Assembly: GCA_013289785.1 (NCBI GenBank)
Contig: JABCZE010000089.1
Coordinates: 1 to 6,796 of the forward strand
Reading direction: 5' to 3'
Source of the DNA: Vulcanimicrobiota bacterium
GTDB taxonomy: Bacteria > Vulcanimicrobiota > Vulcanimicrobiia > Vulcanimicrobiales > Vulcanimicrobiaceae
Length of the DNA: 6,796 nt
This document shows positions 1-6,657 of this stretch, in pieces. The stretch's first letter is position 1; the number at the start of each line of letters is the position of its first letter. Both the position numbers and the translations under genes were made by a program. The notes under the pieces are model-generated. The model was not told the DNA's origin. It worked only from the letters and a program-made list of their open reading frames with translations, and did no database searches.

Positions 1-2085
1 TTGCAGGCCAGTCAAGTCGACCGCGTCTGTGCATTGGCCGAAGGCAAGCCGTATTTCGCCGAAGAGTTGGTGAGCAGCGCGTTGGTGGCCCAAGGCAGCG
101 TGCAGATCGACGCCGCACCTTTGAGCATTCGCGCGGGTGTGCTCGCACGCTTCGAGCAGCTGCCGCCGGATGCGCGGCGAGTCTTGCTGCGCGCGTCGGT
201 AATCGGACGGACGTTCGAGGCAGGCCTGTTGGCGCGAGTGAACGATCGCGCGACCTCGGACATTTCCGAGGCTCTGGCGGGCGCGTGCGAAGCACAACTC
301 GTCAGCGAGAGCCGCGAAAGCCTGGGCCAGTTCGCCTTCCGGCACGCGATCACGAGAGAAATCATCTATCGCGAGCTGCTTTCGGCCGAAAAGCAAACGA
401 TCCACAGAGAAGTTGCCGAGTGCCTCGAACAAACGGGAAGCGGTGATGCGGCCCAGGTCGCATACCATTGGATGGCTGCCGGCGATCGTGAACGCGCAAC
501 GGCTGCGCACGAGAGGGCCGGGGATCACGCGGTTGCACGAAGCGCGTACCACGATGCCGCGGTGGCGTTTGCGCGTGCTGCCGAGGCACCCGCCGGCGAC
601 GATCGTAAGCGATATGCCTCGCTGTGCGAGAAACTATCGCGGGCGCTTTCCATCAACGGCGAACTGAGCGATGCATGTGCCTGGGGAACGCGCGCCGTCG
701 AGGCGTACATCGCCGCCGGCGATTTCCGCCAGGCGCTAGTCTTCGCGTTGTTTCTCGCGCGGCGTTATGGCGATGCAGGCCGGCCGGAGGATGGCATTAC
801 CATTATTGCACGCGCTCTGCCGCTGCTCGATGAGAATGACGAGCGAAGGCTTCGCTACGGCGCGCACGTGACGCTCGCGCGGCTCGAAGCGCAGCGCGGT
901 GATGCCGATGCGGCTCTAAGCCGGCTTGCCGACGCGCAATCGGCTCCGGGCGAACACGAGCTCGAAGAGCGCCACCTCTTTTACGACTTTCGTGCCGACG
1001 TTCGCGCCACGAAAGGGCAGCTCGGCCTCGCGCGAACGGACGGTTTGGAAGCGATCCGTCTCGCACGCCAAATCGAGAACGCCGAGCGATTGAGCATTAC
1101 GTTGAACAACTATGCGCGCTTCGCGTTCTTCGCCGGACGGACGGACGAGGCGATTGCGGCGTATGAAGAGGCCCTCGATCTGACGCAGCGCGAGCACCTC
1201 GGGCGAGCAGCGGCAATTGTCACGACTGCGTTGGCGTTCGTCTATCTCCTCACTGGCGACTTAGAAGCCGCGCGGCGCCTGCACGAACGTAGTTTCGAAA
1301 GCAGTGGCGGGGCGGTGATGGAGAGCGGTGCGGCAAGCATCGGCGTGCGCCTGGCCTACTTGCAGACGGACGACAAGCAAGTCCGCGACGGTGCGATAGC
1401 CGATGCGATCGGCGTCGCTTTCCGTTCCGGGCCCGAAAGCATCGGTCCCTTGGCCGGAAGCGTTGCCGCCCATTACGACGCAATCGGCAGACGTTCCGAA
1501 GCGGAGCAGTTGCGCTCGCGCGCACTTACAGAGATTCGGGGAGCTAATCTGGCGTTATGGCTGCTCGATCAGCTCGCCACCAGTAACGACGCCGCAGAGG
1601 TTGCGAAAGCGCGTGGGTTCCTTGCGCAGGCGGCGGCCGATCCCGATCATACGGTTGCGCGCGCCCATCTGACGCTCTTCGACGCGCGGGTGCAGCGGCG
1701 AGCCGGAAACGCTGCGGCGGCCAAGACGTTAGCGCACGATGCCGCGGCGCTTTTCGAGGATATCGGCTGGCCTTGGGAGCGAGCGCAAGCGCTGGAGATC
1801 GCGGGCCGCTTTGCCGAAGCCGGCGCACTCTATAGCCGGCACGGCTACACTCGCGACGCGCGGCGCCTGGCCGAAGCGCGCCGGCGCGTTCGACACCGTG
1901 CCGGCGCAGATCGTCTAACGCCGCGCGAATCGGAAGTTGCGCGACTCGCGGTCGAAGGAAGAAGCAATCGCGAAATCGCTGAGATGCTTTCAATTGGCGA
2001 ACGCACGGTCGAGACGCATATTGCGGCGATCTTCGACCGCTTCGATTTGAGCTCGCGCCGGGAACTCTCGCGGGTTCTCGAGTGA
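1..2085 (+). CDS. LAL-type AAA/TPR transcriptional regulator with C-terminal LuxR HTH (5'-truncated)
   Basis: Probably a large cytosolic ATP-dependent transcriptional activator of the LAL/MalT-like (STAND) type. The frame is open from base 1, and the TTG there is not a credible start. The first visible residues (AEGKPYFAEEL, about 13-23) match the small conserved motif that follows the nucleotide-binding core in these ATPases, so the Walker A and B motifs and anything N-terminal lie left of the window. Visible order: end of the ATPase module (1-25); a helical/winged-helix linker (about 42-145, with FRHAITREIIY at 113-123); a long TPR-like region of Ala/Leu/Arg-rich helix pairs (about 150-625); and a LuxR/GerE helix-turn-helix (about 638-692), with LTPRESEVARL at 639-649, a GRSNREIAEML recognition segment and RTVETHI. 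The protein ends right after the HTH with a TGA. Its ligand and targets cannot be told from sequence. It converges on the minus-strand DUF3828-like gene with 4 nt between stops. The LuxR domain and overall class are secure; the missing N-terminus is unknown. Confidence 0.93.
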   Translation: MQASQVDRVCALAEGKPYFAEELVSSALVAQGSVQIDAAPLSIRAGVLARFEQLPPDARRVLLRASVIGRTFEAGLLARVNDRATSDISEALAGACEAQLVSESRESLGQFAFRHAITREIIYRELLSAEKQTIHREVAECLEQTGSGDAAQVAYHWMAAGDRERATAAHERAGDHAVARSAYHDAAVAFARAAEAPAGDDRKRYASLCEKLSRALSINGELSDACAWGTRAVEAYIAAGDFRQALVFALFLARRYGDAGRPEDGITIIARALPLLDENDERRLRYGAHVTLARLEAQRGDADAALSRLADAQSAPGEHELEERHLFYDFRADVRATKGQLGLARTDGLEAIRLARQIENAERLSITLNNYARFAFFAGRTDEAIAAYEEALDLTQREHLGRAAAIVTTALAFVYLLTGDLEAARRLHERSFESSGGAVMESGAASIGVRLAYLQTDDKQVRDGAIADAIGVAFRSGPESIGPLAGSVAAHYDAIGRRSEAEQLRSRALTEIRGANLALWLLDQLATSNDAAEVAKARGFLAQAAADPDHTVARAHLTLFDARVQRRAGNAAAAKTLAHDAAALFEDIGWPWERAQALEIAGRFAEAGALYSRHGYTRDARRLAEARRRVRHRAGADRLTPRESEVARLAVEGRSNREIAEMLSIGERTVETHIAAIFDRFDLSSRRELSRVLE

Positions 2086-2089
2086 GGCT

Positions 2090-2593
2090 TTAGCTCCCGC
2101 CGTTCTTGAGCTGCTTGCCCAAGAAGTCGCGCAGGTTGAACGTCGCGTCGTAAATGAAGTTGTAAATAACCCAGCGGCCCGATGCATTCATTCGCAGGAC
2201 TGCGGTCAGAGTCGTCTTTGGGTTTGGGTGTCCGGCGGGGTTGAGGGTGACGGGAACGCGCACTTCGGCGCCCTTGACGACCGGCGTTCCCAAAACATAC
2301 GTCGTCGCGTCCCACTGAGCATTGACGAAGGGGTCGAAGTCCAAGACGGGCTCTTCTTGGTTGGCCTTGCTATGCAAAACCGTCTGCAGCATCGTGTAAA
2401 GACTCGGATCGAGCGTGGACTTGATCTGCGAAAGGTGCGCCGTCCATTCATGGTTGGGTTGGACGAGATACCAGCCGTAGAAGTTTTTCACGACGGCGGT
2501 CGCGCTCGGAACCGCGGTCGAATTACTCGCAAGCGCAGAGCTTGAAGCGGCAAAGGCCAGACAGGCACCGAGCAGGGTTAGTTTATTCATCAT
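2090..2593 (-). CDS. Exported DUF3828-like protein
   Basis: A small secreted protein of unknown function, 167 aa. The start is a tandem ATG (2593-2591 and 2590-2588); either would serve. Residues 4-22 form a signal peptide (Lys, hydrophobic stretch, then A-L-A with predicted cleavage before Ser23), so the mature protein is probably periplasmic or secreted. LGAC at residues 8-11 resembles a lipobox, but it comes after only a few hydrophobic residues, so a lipoprotein is unlikely. The mature part has AVVKNFYGWYL (33-43), DFDPFVNAQWD (85-95) and a strand-rich C-terminal half (about 96-152). This pattern recalls DUF3828 domains, an uncharacterised small alpha+beta family; the assignment is from memory of the motif and is moderate. 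The frame runs open upstream to 3187, but that part lies within the 3' end of the large regulator in another frame and is not coding. The gene sits 56 nt downstream of the regulator on the same strand, so it may be its target or cotranscribed. No good Shine-Dalgarno is visible (see the inverted repeat at 2596-2609). Confidence 0.85.
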   Translation of the reverse strand: MMNKLTLLGACLAFAASSSALASNSTAVPSATAVVKNFYGWYLVQPNHEWTAHLSQIKSTLDPSLYTMLQTVLHSKANQEEPVLDFDPFVNAQWDATTYVLGTPVVKGAEVRVPVTLNPAGHPNPKTTLTAVLRMNASGRWVIYNFIYDATFNLRDFLGKQLKNGGS

Positions 2594-2609
2594 GACGCTA
2601 ACTTTAGCG
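2594..2609 (-). promoter_or_regulatory. Perfect inverted repeat abutting the start of the DUF3828-like gene
   Basis: The minus strand reads CGCTAA-AG-TTAGCG at 2609-2596, a perfect 6+6 inverted repeat with a 2-nt centre, followed by TC and the ATG at 2593. It occupies the place where a Shine-Dalgarno should be, and none is seen there. As RNA it could form a 5-bp stem with a 4-nt loop. As DNA it could be an operator. It also contains TAAAGT (2606-2601), a 4/6 match to a -10 box placed 7 nt before the ATG, which would suit a leaderless transcript, although no convincing -35 is seen. The repeat is seen directly; its role is inference. Confidence 0.4.
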
Positions 2610-2649
2610 GGCCGCCTGTACGAAAGCGTTCGAAGTGTGCGCGAGGGCG

Positions 2650-5600
2650 CTACCGGGGCGGATCGGGCCAAACGCCTTTCTGCGCGGCTGCCGCAATGTC
2701 GACGTGCCAGGAGATCGCCGCGAAGCTGGCCCGATCCTCGGCGTCGAGGCCTTCGGCCGCCGCCTGCACGATAGCTCGCGCGCGGTCGAGCATGCGCGAG
2801 GCTTCGGGAAGATTCCCCTCGAGGCGGAAGACCTGAGCGGCGGCCCAATAGCAGTATTCCGGCCAATCCGTCGTGTCGGGAAGCCCCTTTTCGTTGGCGA
2901 GGAGACTGCGCACGCGATCGTGCGCGGCAGGCAGGTTGGCCAACGCGGCGTGCCACACCGCTAAATCGGCGAGCGTCTTGCTCGCCCAAACCACTGACTG
3001 CGAACGCGCCCGAACCTCGAGCGCCATCTCCGCGTGCGCGATTGCGCCGGTCAAGTTGCCGGCGGCCGCTTCGGCATAGGCAAGATTCTCCAGCGCCGAG
3101 GCCTCGATCAACCCGAACTCGAGCTCTTTGGCAAGTTCGCGGGCTTCCAAGGCGGCCGATTGCGCGCCTTCGATATCGCCCGCGCACGCCCGCAGGAAGC
3201 CGAGGTTCGCGAGCCCGATGACGCGACCGCGGTCGTCGTGCACGGTCTCAAAGAGCGCGACGGCTTTCTCGGTCGCCGCAACGGCTCTTGCGAAGAATCC
3301 CAATCGCGTTTCAAGGACGGCTTGGTTCAGCGCTTCGCCGGCGGCTTTGGTCATGTCGCCAAGGTCGGTAAAGAAGACCGCGGCATAGGCGAAGTGCTCG
3401 CGGGCCTCCGCGTACCGCGTTCCGGTTGCCGTAAGCGCGAGCCCCAGCCGGCCACGCGCTCGCGCTTCGGCCGGCCGGTCGGCCAGCGCCGTGGCGCGCT
3501 CGAGCCAGCGTTGACCCAGGGCCATGCAGCGTTCGACATCCCGGCGATTGTACGCGATCGAAAACGCGCTCGACAGCGAAAAATACTCCAACACTGGATC
3601 GGTGGCATCCGCGGCCGCGCGTTCCGCCTCGTCGAACAACGTTTCGGCCTCCGAGAGATTTCCGCGATGGGCCTCTACTTCGGCGAGAAAGCACAGTGCC
3701 TGCGCCGTTCCTGCGGCCGTTGCCGATGCGCGGCCGCAGGCGAGTGCGCGGGACGCGGCAGCGTGTGCCTCCGCGAGTCGTCCAAGAGAAAACGCGAGCT
3801 TCGCCTCGGCGATGTGGAGTCGCCAGGCGGCATCGCCGTGCGGCGCGAGCGTTCGCAGTTCGCCGATTGCCGCTTCGAGCTTTACCAGATCGGTCATGCT
3901 CATCGCAAACTCGATCTCACGCAAGAAGGTGAGACGATGCAGCTCCGGATCGGCGAGGTTCGTCGCAAGTTCCTTGAGGCTCGCGAGGGTGGATTCTTGG
4001 GCGGGGCGATTGCCGCGGCGAGACTCGATGGTCTCGCGTTCGAGGAATATCTCGGCACGCGTGCGCGGGTCGGTGGAAAGCGCTAAGGCCCGATCGCTGA
4101 GCGCGTGGGCTTCGTCCAAGGCGCCGACCGCAATGGCTCGCCGCGCCGCTGTCAGGTAGCTTCGAGCGGCATTCGCGCCGTCGCCCGCAAGCTCGTAATG
4201 GCGAGCGATGGTGGCTGACAGTTCGGATGCGCGGTCCGCGTAGAGCTCTTCGAGGACGCGCGCCACGCGGCGATGCCGTGCAGCGGCGCGTTCTGGTGGA
4301 ACCGCGCGGGCAATCGCTTCCTGAAATATCTGGTGAGAAAACGCGTACTCGAACAATCCGCGTCCGGTTGCCTCGCGCACGATGCGCCGGTCGAAGAGTT
4401 CGTCGAGCGCGCTGCCGATCGTCGCCTCGTCCCATCCGCTAACGTCGCGCAGCGCGTCGTGCGAAAACCGGCTGCCGACGAACGCGGCGATCTCGGCAGC
4501 GGTGCGCGCCTCCTCCGAGAGCTGGCCGATGCGCGCCACAACGAGGGCTTCGAGGCTCGCGGGCGGAGCGCTCCGTTCGCCGTGCCGCAGGTCGTCGATG
4601 AACTGCGTTAGGAAGAGCGGGTTCCCGGCCGAGACCGTCAGCAAATTGACGGCTTCCAGATCGGGCATCTCGGGTAAGGCGCCGGTCAGTTCGTGGACGT
4701 CGTCGAGCGATAGGGTCCGCAGCGATAGGCTATGCGCGCAGGCGGCGGCACGCGCCTCGCTTCGCAAACGGTGCAGCGGATGCGGCCGAGGGGTTTCGTC
4801 GTCGCGATACGTTGCGACGATCATGATGCGCTCGCCGGAGATTCGTCGCAGCAACGACCGTAACAACGTAATCGAACCGGATTGGGCCCAATGCAGATCT
4901 TCGAGCACGAGCAGCAGCGGGCGTGGCTGCGCGAGGCCGGAGAAGCAGCGGAAGAGCGATTCGAACAACCGGATGCGCTCGCTCTCGGCATCGATGTGGG
5001 GAACTTGCGGCAATCCGGCGACGCGCGTGCGAATCTCGGGAATTAGCTCCGCGATACAGGCCAGCCACATGCCGCCTTTCAGCGACGCAACCAACGGCAA
5101 CGCCGAACGTAGCGCATCAACGACGCTCTCATATGGAGTCGCCTCCGGCGAGCCGGTGGCACCGATGAGGACTCGCCCGCCGCTCTCTTCGACTGTGTGC
5201 GCGAACTCGAGGATCAAGCGAGACTTGCCGACGCCCGGCTCTCCGCCCACGAAAACGCAGGCGCCGCGGCCGCGGGCGACACGGCTCCAGGTCTCGACCA
5301 GCTGTCCCATCTCCGTTTGCCGGCCCACGAACGGCAGGGTCGCCCGATGCGCCAAACTCGGTGGGGCGGCGGCGGGTTCGAGCTGGGCGTTTGCGTCAGA
5401 AACGTCACCTCGCGCGATCGTTTCGCGCAAGGTCAGCGTTTCGGGCATCGGCGCAACGTTTAGCTCCAGGCGCAGCAGCTTGGCGAAGCGTTCGTACTCG
5501 GCCAGCGCTCCGGCACGGTCGCCGGATTCGCAACGGAGCGCCATGACTTGACGTACGACGTCTTCACGCCATGGATCGATTGCGAGGATTTGTTGGGCAC

Positions 5601-6159
5601 GGGCAATTCCGCCGGCGAAGTTGCGCTGCCGGCGGCCTTGCGAGACGAGTTGCAACAGCCCCGCGAGAAAGGCGTTGCGGTGCCGTTCGCGCTCCGGAAA
5701 GATCCACTCGTCGTAAAGCGTTGCCAACAAGTCTCCACGATAAAGGTTGACGGCGTCCTCGGTTCGTTGCGGGTCGCCGATGAGCCGGTTGAACTCTTCG
5801 ACGTCCAGCCACAAGTGCAAATCCGGGCGAAGGAACACGCTGTCGCCGTCGATGATGAGGGCTCGCCCCTCCAGCTCCGGCGGCAAAACGCGAGCCAGAT
5901 CGTAGAGCGTCATGCGCAGCTTGGTGCGCGCCGGTTCCTCCTCGTCGTCCGGCCACATGACGTACGCGAGGAAATCGCGCGCAATGGGAGCGTCGCGATT
6001 GAGCAGCAAATAGGCGAGAACTGGAAGGGTTTTGCGGGGCGTCGCGAGCTTAAAAGGCGTCCCGTTCACCTCCACCGCGACGTGGCCCAACAGCCCGATG
6101 CGAAGTTCGGGTTCGGGGCCAGATTGCGGCGGATCTCTTCCGGCAACGCGTCGCGCCAT
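2650..6159 (-). CDS. SARP/BTAD-type transcriptional regulator with AAA ATPase and TPR region
   Basis: A complete 1169-aa cytosolic regulator of the AfsR/large-SARP type; in this family ATP binding and TPR-mediated partner or ligand binding are thought to control DNA binding. Domains in order: OmpR-type winged helix (about 18-115, with LRIGLLGHVAVEVNG, the PRKTLPVLAYLLL helix and RTKLRMTLYDL); BTAD helical domain (about 117-250, with WLDVEEFNRLI, NLYRGDLL and the DPWRED turn); Ala/Pro-rich linker (251-273); AAA/STAND ATPase (about 274-500) with Walker A GGEPGVGKS at 305-313, Walker B LLLVLED at 415-421 followed by LHWA, and a sensor-like IVATYRDDE at 447-455; an SAGNPLFL motif at 510-517; a winged-helix-like linker (about 530-640); and a long TPR-like region (about 645-1165). 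The Asp that usually follows LHWA is Gln here (425). There is no C-terminal LuxR domain. The ATG at 6159 leaves 17 residues before the winged helix, a normal length. The stop is TAG at 2652-2650. It lies 46 nt after a membrane-protein gene and 56 nt before the exported DUF3828-like gene. The target and signal are unknown. Confidence 0.95.
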   Translation of the reverse strand: MARRVAGRDPPQSGPEPELRIGLLGHVAVEVNGTPFKLATPRKTLPVLAYLLLNRDAPIARDFLAYVMWPDDEEEPARTKLRMTLYDLARVLPPELEGRALIIDGDSVFLRPDLHLWLDVEEFNRLIGDPQRTEDAVNLYRGDLLATLYDEWIFPERERHRNAFLAGLLQLVSQGRRQRNFAGGIARAQQILAIDPWREDVVRQVMALRCESGDRAGALAEYERFAKLLRLELNVAPMPETLTLRETIARGDVSDANAQLEPAAAPPSLAHRATLPFVGRQTEMGQLVETWSRVARGRGACVFVGGEPGVGKSRLILEFAHTVEESGGRVLIGATGSPEATPYESVVDALRSALPLVASLKGGMWLACIAELIPEIRTRVAGLPQVPHIDAESERIRLFESLFRCFSGLAQPRPLLLVLEDLHWAQSGSITLLRSLLRRISGERIMIVATYRDDETPRPHPLHRLRSEARAAACAHSLSLRTLSLDDVHELTGALPEMPDLEAVNLLTVSAGNPLFLTQFIDDLRHGERSAPPASLEALVVARIGQLSEEARTAAEIAAFVGSRFSHDALRDVSGWDEATIGSALDELFDRRIVREATGRGLFEYAFSHQIFQEAIARAVPPERAAARHRRVARVLEELYADRASELSATIARHYELAGDGANAARSYLTAARRAIAVGALDEAHALSDRALALSTDPRTRAEIFLERETIESRRGNRPAQESTLASLKELATNLADPELHRLTFLREIEFAMSMTDLVKLEAAIGELRTLAPHGDAAWRLHIAEAKLAFSLGRLAEAHAAASRALACGRASATAAGTAQALCFLAEVEAHRGNLSEAETLFDEAERAAADATDPVLEYFSLSSAFSIAYNRRDVERCMALGQRWLERATALADRPAEARARGRLGLALTATGTRYAEAREHFAYAAVFFTDLGDMTKAAGEALNQAVLETRLGFFARAVAATEKAVALFETVHDDRGRVIGLANLGFLRACAGDIEGAQSAALEARELAKELEFGLIEASALENLAYAEAAAGNLTGAIAHAEMALEVRARSQSVVWASKTLADLAVWHAALANLPAAHDRVRSLLANEKGLPDTTDWPEYCYWAAAQVFRLEGNLPEASRMLDRARAIVQAAAEGLDAEDRASFAAISWHVDIAAAAQKGVWPDPPR

Positions 6160-6194
6160 TTCACACGGTTCGCGTGTGGCTTCGCGTTCCTTCT
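6160..6194 (-). promoter_or_regulatory. Distant Shine-Dalgarno plus inverted repeat before the large regulator
   Basis: On the minus strand, AGAAGGA (6194-6188) is a good Shine-Dalgarno but lies 28 nt from the ATG at 6159. Between them is a perfect inverted repeat, CACACG (6178-6173) and CGTGTG (6167-6162), with a 5-nt spacer; it ends 2 nt before the ATG. No ATG, GTG or TTG in the coding frame lies closer to the Shine-Dalgarno: the in-frame codons between are all sense codons and none is a start. If the repeat folds in the mRNA, the effective spacing drops to about 11 nt, close to a usable distance. Alternatively the repeat is a DNA operator, for example for autoregulation. The motifs are seen directly; the mechanism is inference. 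Confidence 0.4.
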
Positions 6195-6205
6195 GTCTTG
6201 GGAGC

Positions 6206-6655
6206 CTAACGAGTCGATTCCGGCGGTACGGTGGGTATTGGGAGAAGCGACGAGACTTGCGGCGTTGGGGCTTGCGGCGCCGTGGACTGACGGATGCGGG
6301 GCTGCTCCAGGCGCGTCTCCGTCATCGGGCCGAATGGATTAGTTAGTCCCGAGGAGAGCGCCATTGCGGCGACGATCGTGAGGATCGGAAGCAGCGGTAT
6401 GGATGCCATAGCTACGCGCACTTTGGGCATTCTGCACGTTAACCACGAAGCAACGATCGACACGATGCAGGCAACCGGAAAGGAAAGAAAACCCAAGACG
6501 ATTATCCATACCAGCGGATTCGCAGCCGATCCCGGCGCGTCGAACGCCATCGGCACGCCCGCAACGGCGATCAATAAGCCCGGAACCGAGAGCAGGCCCC
6601 AGACCGCCGTCACGACGATTGCGAGAACCGGCGCGGGCGTGCGATTATTCGCCAC
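6206..6655 (-). CDS. Small three-helix membrane protein with Pro-rich C-terminal tail
   Basis: Unknown function; an integral inner-membrane protein by composition. With the GTG start at 6655 it is 149 aa. Hydrophobic segments lie at about 9-35, 48-72 and 80-102. The loop between helices 2 and 3 carries Arg75, Lys78 and Arg80 while the loop between 1 and 2 has only an Asp, so the positive-inside rule suggests N-terminus in and C-terminus out. Residues 103-149 form a tail rich in Pro, Thr, Gln and Ser, probably disordered and outside the membrane. The FDAPGS motif (38-43) in the first outer loop reminds me of small uncharacterised membrane proteins, but I cannot name the family. A GTG further upstream at 6685 would give 159 aa but would overlap the preceding gene by 28 nt; GTG 6655 sits 2 nt after that gene's TAA and is preferred. 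It ends with TAG, 46 nt before the large regulator, so it is likely cotranscribed with it. Confidence 0.75.
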   Translation of the reverse strand: MANNRTPAPVLAIVVTAVWGLLSVPGLLIAVAGVPMAFDAPGSAANPLVWIIVLGFLSFPVACIVSIVASWLTCRMPKVRVAMASIPLLPILTIVAAMALSSGLTNPFGPMTETRLEQPRIRQSTAPQAPTPQVSSLLPIPTVPPESTR

Positions 6656-6657
6656 CG

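Noticed and set aside
2086..2125. Possible intrinsic terminator between the convergent stops
   Set aside because: Only 4-bp pairings such as GAAC/GTTC or CTTG/CAAG were found, with no T run.
1544..2315. Minus-strand open frames antisense to the LuxR-type gene
   Set aside because: Arg/Pro-rich translations with no motif, opposite the clearly coding TPR and LuxR HTH region.
2090..2593. Lipoprotein assignment for the DUF3828-like protein from LGAC at residues 8-11
   Set aside because: The Cys is at position 11 after only about four hydrophobic residues, too early for a normal lipoprotein signal; A-L-A at 20-22 fits a signal peptidase I site better.
2594..3187. Upstream extension of the DUF3828-like frame, giving a 365-aa protein
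   Set aside because: The extra 198 residues are Arg-rich and low in complexity, lie within the 3' end of the large regulator on the same strand in another frame, and would precede a clear signal peptide. The real start is at 2593/2590.
3034..4086. A 350-aa plus-strand open frame antisense to the TPR region
   Set aside because: Arg/Gly-rich shadow with no domain pattern; the minus-strand frame shows regular TPR-like helices.
4382..5551. A 389-aa plus-strand open frame antisense to the regulator
   Set aside because: Ser/Arg-rich composition typical of a shadow frame opposite a GC-rich gene; the minus-strand frame carries recognisable Walker motifs over the same bases.
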